The notes: generated by a model from the letters alone, not told the origin. DNA of 64,000 nt from Oxynema aestuarii AP17 (GCF_012295525.1 NZ_CP051167.1:6067299-6131298), one strand, 5' to 3'. Numbered from the stretch's first letter, positions 35,420 through 44,548 are shown. Program-made: numbers and translations.

Positions 35420-38029
35420 ATGGCCCACACTTACAATTATTTTGATACTGACGAAAACGGTCGCAAATCCTTTGAACTTCCCGGCGCCAAACCCCATTAC
35501 AACCCCGATCGCCCCGGACAGGTCCGGCATATCTTTTTAGACCTCAGCCTAGATATTCCCAAACAACGCTATAGCGGGACTTGTAGCATCACCCTCAACC
35601 CCGTTCGCACCGGGATCGACCGCCTCACCCTCGATGCGGTCAACCTCGACATCGCCTCGGTCAAAATCGGCGGCGACGACCAATCCTTCGACTACGACGG
35701 CGAAAACCTCGACATCCGACTGAGTACCCCCACCGAAGCCGATCGCGCGATCGTCCTCGAAATCGCCTACAGTGTGGACCATCCCCAACGCGGACTCTAT
35801 TTCATCGGTCCGGATAAAGACTATCCCGACAAACCCGTACAAGTCTGGACCCAAGGCGAAGACGAAGACTCTCGCTTCTGGTTTCCCTGTTTCGACTATC
35901 CCGGACAACTCGCCACCTCGGAAATTCGCGTCCGCGTTCCCAAAGCGTACACCGCAATTTCTAACGGCGAACTCGTCGGCGTCGAAGAAGATGGGAAAGA
36001 AAAAATCTTTCACTGGCGCCAAAATGAAGTCCATCCGACCTATTTAATGACCCTCGCCGTCGGTGATTTTGCCGAATTGCGCGACGAATGGAACGGCAAA
36101 CCCGTCACCTATTATGTCGAGAAAGGACGGGAAGATGACGCCCGCCGCAGCATGGGCAAAACGCCCCAGATGATCGAGTTTTTCAGCGAAACGTTCGGCT
36201 ATCCTTATGCTTATCCGAAATACGCACAAGTTTGCGTCGCCGACTTCATTTTTGGCGGCATGGAGAATACTTCGACTACTTTATTAACCGATCGCTGTCT
36301 GCTCGACGAACGGGCGGTAATTGACGATCCGCGCACGGAAAGCTTGGTCGCGCACGAATTGGCGCACCAATGGTTCGGCGATTTAATCGTGATCGAACAT
36401 TGGTCTCACGCTTGGATTAAAGAGGGGATGGCGTCTTATTCCGAGGTGTTGTGGACGGAGAAGGAATACGGAAAAGAAGATGCGGCGTATTATTTGCTCA
36501 ATGAAGCGCGGAGTTATTTAGCAGAAGATAGCAGCCGCTATCGGCGGGCGATCGTCACTCACGTGTATCGGGAGGCGATCGAATTGTACGATCGCCACCT
36601 GTACGAAAAAGGTGCCTGTGTCTATCACATGATTCGCGCCGAATTGGGAGATGAGTTATTTAAAAAGGCGATTCACACCTTTGTCAATGACAACGCCCAC
36701 AATACCGTAGGAACGATCGATTTGTTACGGGCGATCGACAAAGCCACCGGACGCAATTTAGCCTTTTTATTCGACCAATATGTTTATCGCGGCGGCCATC
36801 CGGAATATAAGGTATCTTATTCTTGGGATGGAGACGCTAAATTAGCCCAAGTCAAAGTCGTTCAAGCGCAAGTTAAAGACAGTAAAACCACGAAGTTACC
36901 CCATAAAGAGTTATTCGATCTGAAAATACCGATCGCCTTCGGTTATACCGAAAAAGGGAAACAAGCCGAACTCAAAACTTTTACGGTTCGCGTCCACGAA
37001 CGGGAGCATACTTTCTATTTCCCCTTGGAAGAAAAGCCGAACTTTATTAGTTTCGATGCGGGTAACTCCCATCTCAAAACAGTGACGCTGGAATATGCGA
37101 TCGGCGAACTCAAAGCCCAGTTAACAGGCGATCCAGACCCGGTTTCGCGCATTGAGGCGGCGAAAGCTTTGGCGAAAAAAGGCAGCTTGGAGGCCGTAAA
37201 AGCCCTCAGTGACGCCCTAAAAAATGAATCGTTCTGGGGCGTTCGCGTCGAAGTGGCGAAACAACTCGGCACGGTGAAACTCGACCAAGCCTTCGATGGA
37301 TTGGTGAAAGGATTGAAGGATAAAGATGCGCGCGTCCGTCGGGCTGTCGTCGAAGCTTTAGGGAGTATCAAAACTCACGCCAGTTATAAGGCGATTAAAC
37401 CTTTGGTGAAGAAAGGAGATGAGAGTTATTTAGTCGAAGCTTCGGCGGCGAAAGCGGTCGGGGCGATCGCCGCTTCTCAACTAGAGGAAAAGCCCAAAGA
37501 AAGTAAGGCGATCGAGTTATTAAAAACCGTCCTCGAACAACGGGCCGGATGGAATGAAGTCGTTCGCAGTGGCGCCATTTCCGGCTTGAGTCAGATGAAG
37601 ACCTCGGAAGCTGCGTTAAATCTGATTTTGGACTATACTGCTTCCGGTACGCCGCAACCCTTGCGGTTGGCCGCCATTCGCGCCCTCGGCAGTATTTCTA
37701 CGGGTCAAAGTGCGACTAATTTAGAGCGGATTTTAGAACGCTTATCTCAACTGGCGGACGAAACATTTTTCCTCACACAAGTATCTGTCGTCGTCGCTTT
37801 GGGACAGATGGAAACGCCAAAGGCGATCGCGATCTTACAAAGTTTAAGCGATCGTACCCCCGACGGTCGAGTTCGTCGCATCGCCGAAGAAGCCGTCGGT
37901 AAAGTGCAGAAAAAGATCGGATCCGATAAAGCCGTTAAAGCCTTACGCAGCGAAGTAGACCAACTCAAAAAAGAGAATCAAGAACTCCGCAGCCGTTTGG
38001 AAAAACTCGAAGCCTTATCCAAATCTTAG
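35420..38029 (+). CDS. M1-family metalloaminopeptidase with HEAT repeats
   Basis: An 869-residue protein (ATG 35420; an in-frame TTG at 35411 is weaker). The M1 catalytic domain shows the substrate-binding FIFGGMENTSTTLL, the zinc site HELAHQWFGD (residues 312-316) and the third ligand Glu335, exactly HExxHx18E. Residues from about 570 form alpha-helical HEAT repeats (EAAKALAKKGSLEAVKALSD, RAVVEALGSIKT) and the last 25 are a coiled coil rich in Lys/Glu. It removes N-terminal residues from peptides. HEAT extensions on M1 enzymes occur in cyanobacteria and TAF2-like proteins and may bind partners. No signal peptide. Confidence 0.9.
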   Translation: MAHTYNYFDTDENGRKSFELPGAKPHYNPDRPGQVRHIFLDLSLDIPKQRYSGTCSITLNPVRTGIDRLTLDAVNLDIASVKIGGDDQSFDYDGENLDIRLSTPTEADRAIVLEIAYSVDHPQRGLYFIGPDKDYPDKPVQVWTQGEDEDSRFWFPCFDYPGQLATSEIRVRVPKAYTAISNGELVGVEEDGKEKIFHWRQNEVHPTYLMTLAVGDFAELRDEWNGKPVTYYVEKGREDDARRSMGKTPQMIEFFSETFGYPYAYPKYAQVCVADFIFGGMENTSTTLLTDRCLLDERAVIDDPRTESLVAHELAHQWFGDLIVIEHWSHAWIKEGMASYSEVLWTEKEYGKEDAAYYLLNEARSYLAEDSSRYRRAIVTHVYREAIELYDRHLYEKGACVYHMIRAELGDELFKKAIHTFVNDNAHNTVGTIDLLRAIDKATGRNLAFLFDQYVYRGGHPEYKVSYSWDGDAKLAQVKVVQAQVKDSKTTKLPHKELFDLKIPIAFGYTEKGKQAELKTFTVRVHEREHTFYFPLEEKPNFISFDAGNSHLKTVTLEYAIGELKAQLTGDPDPVSRIEAAKALAKKGSLEAVKALSDALKNESFWGVRVEVAKQLGTVKLDQAFDGLVKGLKDKDARVRRAVVEALGSIKTHASYKAIKPLVKKGDESYLVEASAAKAVGAIAASQLEEKPKESKAIELLKTVLEQRAGWNEVVRSGAISGLSQMKTSEAALNLILDYTASGTPQPLRLAAIRALGSISTGQSATNLERILERLSQLADETFFLTQVSVVVALGQMETPKAIAILQSLSDRTPDGRVRRIAEEAVGKVQKKIGSDKAVKALRSEVDQLKKENQELRSRLEKLEALSKS

Positions 38030-38037
38030 ATCCCCTT

Positions 38038-38064
38038 TCAGGACACGGAAATCCCGTGTCCTGA
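38038..38064 (+). terminator. Hairpin after the M1 aminopeptidase
   Basis: A perfect 11-bp stem TCAGGACACGG / CCGTGTCCTGA with a 5-nt loop, 9 nt after the stop codon. No T-run follows, but the position and strength support termination or 3'-end protection. Confidence 0.55.
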
Positions 38065-38127
38065 CCTCTATTCTCACAATTCAAATTTAATTCAAATACA
38101 ACCCTAGCGGTACTGGAGAAGCGAACA

Positions 38128-38739
38128 ATGATTGTCACTCTTCCCAACAGCCTCGCAACCATAACCTTGCAATGGCCCCGAGATCTTTCAGTTCGCATCA
38201 CCCCAGACCAATTTATTGACCTCGTTACCGCCAATCCCGACTTACAACTCGAACGAACAGCCGCAGGAGAATTGATAGTGAATCCCCCCACAGGTGGCGA
38301 AACCGGACATCGCAATATCAAAATTGCCTATTATTTAGTTCGGTGGATTGAGGAACAAGGGGGAAATGGAATTGCCTTCGATTCCTCCACCGGATTTACC
38401 CTCCCCAATGGTGCCATTCGTTTCCCAGATGCCGCGTGGATAACTCAACAGCGATGGCAAACCTTGACCCCACTACAGCGTCAAAGTTTTGTCCCTTTAT
38501 GTCCTGATTTTGTCATAGAATTACGATCCGAATCCGATAATTTAGCCAAATTACAAGCCAAGTTACAAGAGTATTTAGAAAACGGTACTCAACTGGGGTG
38601 GTTAATTGACCCCCAACAGCAACAAGTCGAGATTTACCGCGCGGGACAAGCCGTGGAAGTGATGAACAACCCGACTCAATTATCCGGCGAGAAAATTTTA
38701 CCCGGATTTATTCTTAACTTACAACGTATTTGGAGTTAA
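38128..38739 (+). CDS. Uma2-family (DUF820) putative endonuclease
   Basis: A 203-residue PD-(D/E)XK-fold protein: NPDLQLERTAAGELIVNPPT, FDSSTGFTLPNGAIRFPDAA, CPDFVIELRSESDNLAKLQA and GTQLGWLIDPQQQQVEIYRA. The PDxxW/V, IELRS(x)SD and LGWLIDP elements are the Uma2/DUF820 core with Asp and Glu metal ligands. These genes are multiplied in cyanobacterial genomes and of unknown role; an endonuclease activity is inferred from the fold. A good GGAG is present 14 nt upstream. Confidence 0.85.
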   Translation: MIVTLPNSLATITLQWPRDLSVRITPDQFIDLVTANPDLQLERTAAGELIVNPPTGGETGHRNIKIAYYLVRWIEEQGGNGIAFDSSTGFTLPNGAIRFPDAAWITQQRWQTLTPLQRQSFVPLCPDFVIELRSESDNLAKLQAKLQEYLENGTQLGWLIDPQQQQVEIYRAGQAVEVMNNPTQLSGEKILPGFILNLQRIWS

Positions 38740-38754
38740 GAGAGTCACTTTATA

Positions 38755-38784
38755 TTGTCATTCTATTGATGTTGTCATTCTATT
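38755..38784. repeat. Short direct repeat
   Basis: TTGTCATTCTATT occurs twice (38755-38767 and 38772-38784) just after the Uma2 gene, in a 296-bp gap with no supported gene. Confidence 0.5.
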
Positions 38785-39035
38785 TTTAAACTTAGATATA
38801 GCATGTCTCGCAAAAATGCGATGATTTTTTTGAAGAGTACGAGCTTCTAGCTTGTACTCCTCAATCCATTCCGAGAAAGGCTATCATTTTATCAAGATGT
38901 GAAAGTTACTCGATCGTGAGAAGTAGTTCTGTAAGCGTGATTATCAATTGGGGTCTAGTAATTCGGCCACTAAATTAAGTGTGAAATCTTTCGTTTTATC
39001 CCAAGTTTCAGGGAGAAACCCGGTTTCTTAAATCC

Positions 39036-39233
39036 TTAAATCTCCTCTAACCAGGTTTGAATCGCAGAGATTAGATTAGCTTGATTCGGCGGAAAGCCTT
39101 TTAACGGCGCGTCTAGGAGGTCGTCGGTGAGGAAGGCAACGGCAATGACTCCGGTGAGTTTTTCGCAGAAGGTGATGAGTTCCGGGGTGGGATGTTCGCA
39201 GTCGGTGAGGAGGAGGGCGCGGGATTGTACCAT
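39036..39233 (-). pseudogene. Fragment of a C-terminal alpha/beta domain, copy 1
   Basis: A 65-residue open frame, PTPELITFCEKLTGVIAVAF and then LLDAPLKGFPPNQANLISAI ending QTWLEEI. It is about 75 percent identical by eye to the end of the frame at 39936-40388, so both derive from one family. Cyanobacterial NACHT NTPases often end in a similar alpha/beta domain (KGFPPNQPNLL-type), so this looks like a detached C-terminal piece rather than a complete gene. An ATG is present, but no Shine-Dalgarno. Confidence 0.5.
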
Positions 39234-39352
39234 GCTTGATAAAATGGGGGATAGGGGAGATTTTCGGCACAGCTCCAGATCGGGTTGTAGTTAGTAAAAT
39301 TCTCGCATCTAATTAATTAGAAAAATCAATCACTCATTCAGCCTAAAAAATC

Positions 39353-39586
39353 ATGAGTTCAACGCCTAAATTACTGAACCGAATTACGCAAAATCCCGGT
39401 CAATGTGGCGGTCGTCCCTGTATTCGAGGGATGCGAATTCGCGTCACAGATATTTTAGAAATGTTGGCAGAAAATGTTAGCATTCCTGAAATTTTAGAAG
39501 ACTTTCCCGATCTAGAACTAGCCGATATTCAGGCTTGTTTGATCTTTGCTGCACGACGTACTGATTTTCCCAGACTAACCGCATGA
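39353..39586 (+). CDS. DUF433 antitoxin
   Basis: A 77-residue DUF433 protein: RITQNPGQCGGRPCIRGMRI, then RVTDILEMLAENVSIPEILE and DFPDLELADIQACLIFAARR, the winged-helix core of VapB45-type antitoxins. It binds and neutralises a PIN-like DUF5615 toxin and represses its own operon. Its stop overlaps the ATG of the next gene (ATGA), which is the normal arrangement, but that toxin gene is frameshifted here. Confidence 0.85.
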   Translation: MSSTPKLLNRITQNPGQCGGRPCIRGMRIRVTDILEMLAENVSIPEILEDFPDLELADIQACLIFAARRTDFPRLTA

Positions 39587-39923
39587 AGATTTGGATCGAT
39601 GCTCAACTGCCCCCACATTAGCCAATTGGCTAACAGAAACCTTTGGTTTGGAAGCGATGGCATTGCGAGATTTAGGACTTCGAGATGCTCAAGATATCGA
39701 AATTTTTGCAGCAGCACAGGCTGAAAATGTTGTGATTATGACGAAAGACAGTGATTTCATCGATTTGGTATGTCGTTTAGGATCGCCTCCTCAAATTTTA
39801 TGGCTCACTTGTGGCAATGTCACTAACCGCAACTTACGAAAATTGTTGACGGCGACTTTATCTGATGCGTTAGAGCAATTGCGCCAAGGGGAAATGATTG
39901 TGGAAATTACGAATACTCCTTAA
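39583..39923 (+). pseudogene. DUF5615 PIN-like toxin, frameshifted
   Basis: The ATG at 39583 overlaps the antitoxin stop. The frame reads MKIWIDAQLPPH and then meets TAG. Adding one C to the run CCCCC at 39610-39614 restores MKIWIDAQLPPTLANWLTET, continuing through VVIMTKDSDFIDLVCRLGSP to the end at 39923. Except for that base the gene is complete, with the PIN-like acidic residues (IDAQLPP, MTKDSDF). Either the toxin is inactivated, leaving an orphan antitoxin, or the base call in the homopolymer is wrong. Confidence 0.8.
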
Positions 39924-39935
39924 AAACGCAAATCC

Positions 39936-40388
39936 TCAAATCTCCTTTAACCAGGTTTCAATGGCAGATAACAGATTCGGTTGATTGGGGGGAAAGCCTT
40001 TTAAGGGCGCTTCTAGGGGTTCCTCCGTGAGGAAGCCCACGGCAATTACCCCCGTCAGTTTTTGGCAAAAGGCTATGAGTTCTGGGGTGGGTTGGGTCGG
40101 GGTGGAAACGGTTTCGCTACCGAAGAGGATGGCTCCGTGGGGGAGGAAGTTACGGCGTTTTAGGGTTTTGAGGTCTCGGCGCAGTTCTGCCGGGGTGGCG
40201 GGTTTGGGGGGGTCTTCGTCGGGACAAGTGATTTCCCAAATCAGTTCGCTGACGGTGAGGGCGATTTCCCGTTCGCGGGTTTCGTCAGCGAGGAGGTCCG
40301 CGTTGAGGCAATACAGGGGCAGGTGTTGCAGGGTTTGGGCGAGGTTTATGGGGGCGAAAGTTGATGCTAGGATTATACTATAGCAGTC
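39936..40388 (-). pseudogene. Start-less C-terminal fragment, copy 2 (NACHT-type C-terminus?)
   Basis: An open frame of about 150 codons with no in-frame ATG, GTG or TTG near its 5' end; it begins just after a TAG. Its product includes LNADLLADETREREIALTVS, ELIWEITCPDEDPPKPATPA, PTPELIAFCQKLTGVIAVGF and EAPLKGFPPNQPNLLSAIET. The end is a paralogue of the fragment at 39036-39233. It lies on the same strand as the truncated NACHT gene at 42721-44420, with an oppositely oriented two-gene cassette between them, so it may be the missing C-terminus of that gene. Confidence 0.55.
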
Positions 40389-40401
40389 CTAAGCAGTCCT
40401 A
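40382..40401. repeat. 10-bp tandem duplication at the cassette edge
   Basis: AGCAGTCCTA occurs twice in direct succession exactly where the C-terminal fragment's open frame ends and the cassette's leader begins. It could be a scar of the insertion. Confidence 0.5.
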
Positions 40402-40529
40402 AATCATTTGTGGATTCTCGATCTAGCTATAGCAAGGGTTTAGGGGGTCAGTCTTTCTACGACTCATCTCGGATTGCTATATGAATCTCGTTTATATTCT
40501 GTCCAACATAAATTTGGGGAGTTGTAGTC

Positions 40530-41645
40530 GTGGAAATCGAATTTGGTCATGTTCAGAAATACGATACAGTAAGGGGCTTTGGCTTTGTAAGCCGCACATT
40601 TAGGAGTGCTAATCGGTTACAGGGAAATAATGTTTGGTTTCACATCACAAAGATCAAGCGTGATTATCCTAATCTGGCCAAAGAATTAGATGATGGCTCG
40701 TTTGCAAAGATTAACTTTTGGTACGAAATTGATAATAGTGATCGCGAAAAAGTCAGTAAAATATGGCTAGATCCAAAAGACATCCCTAAGCAGCAACGAG
40801 ATAGTTTAGTTGTTTATATTGAGCAACTATGGTGTAATCCTGATAACTCCCTTCCTGAATGGCTAGATTCAATCACAATTGCTGTAGTTGGACAAGTTCG
40901 CAAAGATGGGTTGAAGCAACTTTATGATGATCAAATTCGTAAGCGAAATGAAGTAAAAGAGCAAAAACAAATACAGATAAAATCTCGACTTGAACAGGCG
41001 AGACTGATAAAATCTCGACTTGAACAGGCGAGGCGGAGTAGAAATCAAACTCAATCGTCCAAAGAGCGAGTGGAAATAAATCTGTATGATGCAAAGAATA
41101 TTCAAATTCCATCAGCTAGAGATCGTTTTCGTGCCGAGAGAGGAGTGATTGAGGCAATTTTCTCTAGTAATGAGATGCACGGCTTACCCCCTGAATTAAA
41201 GAAAATTGTTCGACCATGCCCAAGACATAGTAGGAAAAATCGACTTTCTTATGAGCCAGGTGGCAGTGACGTAGTAGTTGCTTATAGTCTCGGTCATGCA
41301 ATTTTATATGACTGGATTAAGAATGTTGAGTGGTACATTGGATCATTCGAGCGGGATGACCCCGGTTTTTATTTACACATTCAATCAATATATGGGCGTT
41401 TTTGTGAAGATAAGAGCGAGCGCAGGATTGCTGTGTTTTGCCCAATATGGGATCGTGACAAGGATGGAGCCTTTAAGGATGCTATTAAAGCTTGCGTGAA
41501 AAGATATCAAACACAGATGGATATTGGCCACCAAACATTACATGAAGAAGCCAAGAAATATTGGAAAAGCTATGGGCTTTCCGATCAAGAAGTTGAAAAT
41601 TTGCCGACGCTTTACAAGCAGTATATGAAGGAAAAAGGGGAATAA
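40530..41645 (+). CDS. Cold-shock-domain protein of an accessory two-gene cassette
   Basis: A 371-residue protein with GTG start behind GGGGAG. Residues 1-75 are a cold-shock (OB-fold) domain with RNP1-like RGFGFV (15-20) and RNP2-like VWFHIT (35-40), interrupted by a longer loop than in CspA. A charged helical linker (about 140-190) contains a tandem 10-residue repeat, IKSRLEQAR(L/R) twice. The C-terminal half (about 190-371) is unlike anything I recognise: PGGSDVVVAYSLGHAILYDW, ERRIAVFCPIWDRDKDGAFK. It probably binds RNA or ssDNA through the CSD. The next gene starts 5 nt after its stop. AT-rich and free of HIP1. Confidence 0.7.
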   Translation: MEIEFGHVQKYDTVRGFGFVSRTFRSANRLQGNNVWFHITKIKRDYPNLAKELDDGSFAKINFWYEIDNSDREKVSKIWLDPKDIPKQQRDSLVVYIEQLWCNPDNSLPEWLDSITIAVVGQVRKDGLKQLYDDQIRKRNEVKEQKQIQIKSRLEQARLIKSRLEQARRSRNQTQSSKERVEINLYDAKNIQIPSARDRFRAERGVIEAIFSSNEMHGLPPELKKIVRPCPRHSRKNRLSYEPGGSDVVVAYSLGHAILYDWIKNVEWYIGSFERDDPGFYLHIQSIYGRFCEDKSERRIAVFCPIWDRDKDGAFKDAIKACVKRYQTQMDIGHQTLHEEAKKYWKSYGLSDQEVENLPTLYKQYMKEKGE

Positions 41646-41650
41646 AACTT

Positions 41651-42616
41651 ATGAGCGAAGATAAAAAAGTGATGAATGAGTTGAAAAACGATATATATAC
41701 TCAAATTAGCAGCAAATATAATAAATGCTTATGGCCTAAGTCTGATTGCACTAACGACTGTATCAAGGCACACTCAATTCAGAATAGTCAGATTTTAGAC
41801 CAACTAGCCAGCAACAATCATGTCGTTATGCCTGTAGCCAGACTAAATCTTGATACAGGGCCAGAAATAGAATTTAAGAAGGTTGGACGCAATAAAGCAA
41901 CAACGTTTACAGGATTATGCAGCGAACATGATAGGCAGTTATTCCGTCCTATAGATGTTAATAAGTTTGACAGTAGCAACGAAGAGCAAAAATTCTTGAT
42001 CGCTTACAGATCAGTTCTTCGTGAATTACATACAAGAATTAAAGCTGCTATTGATTTACAAACTACTTATCAGAAATCGGTTAAACTAGGAAAGTGCGAT
42101 CCTAACAATCGTGATATATCGTTGTTCGTAACTTGTCGCATAGTAAATGCTATTGATTTTTGTCTATACAAAAAGATGTACGATAATATCTACAACAGTA
42201 ATTCATTCACGGAAGTTCAACACGATTATATTTGCATTGAGAAAAGTTGCCCTTTAGCTGTAAGCTCCCTATTTAATCCAATTAACAGCAGCGCTCAGAA
42301 TAAGAGACCTGAACCAAAATTTATTGTTCTCAATGTGTTTCCACACAACAAAAATACAATTGTTTTGCTTTCTTATCTGAGCCATCATCAAAAAGAGTTA
42401 AGTTCTTACGCTAATGAAATTATAAATGCTAATGGTGACGATCGACTCTATCTTCTTTCTAAGACTATACTGAGATATTGTGAAAACTTTGTTATATCTC
42501 CAGAACAATTCGAGAGTTTTTCTCCCCCAAAAGTTGATGCTATTAAAAAATTTTACGGGGAAACCGCAAAGCGAAGTGACTATGATGATGATAACGAAAA
42601 CTTAATGCTTTTCTAG
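41651..42616 (+). CDS. Cys/His zinc-site protein (HNH-like), cassette partner
   Basis: A 321-residue protein starting 5 nt after the cold-shock gene, with AAGGGGA as ribosome site, so the two are translationally coupled. The N-terminal 100 residues contain Cys26, Cys33, Cys37 and His41 (CTNDCIKAHSIQNSQILDQL) and later Cys90/His93 (TFTGLCSEHDRQLF). This C-x6-C-x3-C-x3-H plus C-x2-HD pattern resembles a treble-clef or HNH-type zinc site. The remaining 220 residues are helical and unrecognised, ending in an acidic tail. A nuclease or nucleic-acid sensor role is plausible but inferred. Confidence 0.6.
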   Translation: MSEDKKVMNELKNDIYTQISSKYNKCLWPKSDCTNDCIKAHSIQNSQILDQLASNNHVVMPVARLNLDTGPEIEFKKVGRNKATTFTGLCSEHDRQLFRPIDVNKFDSSNEEQKFLIAYRSVLRELHTRIKAAIDLQTTYQKSVKLGKCDPNNRDISLFVTCRIVNAIDFCLYKKMYDNIYNSNSFTEVQHDYICIEKSCPLAVSSLFNPINSSAQNKRPEPKFIVLNVFPHNKNTIVLLSYLSHHQKELSSYANEIINANGDDRLYLLSKTILRYCENFVISPEQFESFSPPKVDAIKKFYGETAKRSDYDDDNENLMLF

Positions 42617-42720
42617 TTGCTTATCTAACAATCCGATGCAACGGACACTAATATGCGGCTTACATTCTGTTCTATCACCGCCAACGCCAACGGAGACAAC
42701 GTCTTGTCAATTGCCTCCCG

Positions 42721-44420
42721 TTAGTCTAAAATTTCATTATCCGCCTTCCAGTCATACACCCAATTTACCAACTGCCCATATAACCCCGCTTGCGTTTCCG
42801 GCAAACCGTCCCCCGTCCGCCATATTTGACACAACATCCACAACCGCAAGGGATTTTGAATCAACTCCTTGAGACGGGAATTTTCCGAATGTGCTAACGC
42901 CTTTTTTAAACTCTTCCCTATCGCTGCATCCCCTACCCCCGAAACCAGCGCCGGATAAACTCCTGCATTTGTTCATCCTGAAACGGTTGGGTGAGATAGG
43001 TTTGAAAACCCTGTAACTGGCTGGGGTTCCCTTGCCACAAATTCAAGCGACAGGTAACAATCATCCGCGCATCGGTCACCCAACCTCGGAAATTTAACCC
43101 CTGTAGGTCGGTCTGGCTCATCTCATCCAAGCCATCCAACAGTAACCAGACTGCACCCCCCTCAAATTTCTGCCCCCAGTCGGCTTTAATTTCGTCTCTG
43201 GACTTCCTCAATGCCTCTGTAAGCCATTTTTCCTCTAAATACTCTCCCAGGGGTTGACTGCCCAATTCTGCCAAGGATACCCAAACCACTAAATCATCGG
43301 TTTCTTGTAATAACCAAAAAGCTAATTTCTGGAGTAAGGTAGTTTTCCCCGCCCCCGGTTCCCCAATAATGGCAATATTTTTCTCGGTACGGTTCTTAAT
43401 CACTTCTTGGAGAAACTCTCGATAAGCAAACCGTTTCTCGACAGTTTCTTCTTGCCGAGTGAACAAGTCCGAAGCTTTTTCGGGGTCAATCTCTTGGGGG
43501 TGTTTTGGATTCTCACTCCGTTTCGGTTTCACCAGGGCCAAATCGACAAATAAATCCTCATCGATTAAGTTGCGATTCCCATAGACTTGACCTAAGACCG
43601 TATTGCTGGTTAAGTTTTTCCGGTCTATCAACATCCGACGGCAGATATCTTGCCATTCATCGATCGCATATTCCACCGGAAACCCGGCAATCTTTTGCCC
43701 AATCAAGCGTTTAAGTTGCTCATACCCGGTTTGGGAACTCTCCACAATCAGCAGAATACTGCCTTCCTCAACTTTAGTAATCGAGAGAGTTTTATCGTTG
43801 AGAAGGTTTTGCAGAGTTTCGGTGATTTCGCTGAGTTTATGTTGCGCGTCTTGGTAGTTTCCCTTCAGTCCTAGGATGCAACGGTTGAGAATTTCCGAAG
43901 GTTGGGGAGGATGATTAGGTTCGGGAAGTTTCCCAAACGCTTCTTTCCATTTATCTTTAATAATCTGTAAATTTTCTTCTCTCTCAGCCGTTTGATGCTT
44001 GAGATAGAGGGAAAACTTCCAATATCCTTGGTTTTTGGCTGATTCATGCTCTTTTAGAATCCCCAAATCTCGAAGGCAAGCCAGCGCATTTTGAATCAGT
44101 TCATCTCTCGCTGATTCCAAGATTGTCGTTTGGCGATAGGTTTCTAATAAAACCCCTAAATCCTTCTTGGTAATTCCCTTTTCTATCAGCTTGGTCTGTC
44201 CATTGCCCTGTTTTTGCTCAATAGTTCCAGAAACCCTTAACTCATTGTGCTGAACCCACTCCACCTTGAACTGAGCTTTGAGGGAGTCTGGGGAAATGGT
44301 TATCTCCTCATCCGCCAGGGCCAGCAACGCCGCAACGAAGTCCAGACGGTCTTGCAAGTCGTCGGCGCTTTCTCCATATTTGCGGCTTTTTTTGAAAGGC
44401 TGACCCGATTTTCCCACCAT
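42721..44420 (-). pseudogene. NACHT NTPase, frameshifted and truncated
   Basis: ATG at 44420 after GAGGG. Residues to about 300 are a helical N-terminal sensor/effector region; then come a Walker A (NIAIIGEPGAGKTTLLQKLA), a Walker B (GAVWLLLDGLDEMSQTDLQG) and a sensor (ARMIVTCRLNLW), the NACHT core. The frame ends at TAG 42933-42935 after RRWFRG. Adding one G to a 5-G run (42936-42940) restores GVGDAAIGKSLKK, LKELIQNPLRLWMLCQIW and LPETQAGLYGQLVNWVYDWK, the typical next block of cyanobacterial NACHT proteins, until TAA at 42721. The normal C-terminal sensor region is then missing. It is a decayed STAND-type immune or signalling NTPase. Confidence 0.8.
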
Positions 44421-44548
44421 GACGACCCTCGATAGAAAACTGGTGCTGGTTTGGGGAAACTTGCCCAAACGGGAGAGTTGCCCAAACCAGGTAAAGCCAT
44501 TGTAGCAAGGGTTTCAGGATTTTAGCAGTAAGTTTGATTGGGTAACAG

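Noticed and set aside
38128-38739. Uma2 gene as part of a new defence system
   Set aside because: Uma2 genes are very common singletons in cyanobacteria and this one has no linked partner.
42620-42725. Possible integron attC-like site after the zinc-site gene (ATCTAAC ... GTTAGTC)
   Set aside because: The right core does not fit GTTRRRY and no folding palindrome lies between; no integrase was seen.
42933-42940. Programmed ribosomal frameshifting in the NACHT gene
   Set aside because: The run is five G before a TAG without an evident slippery heptamer or pseudoknot; a lost base or sequencing error is simpler.
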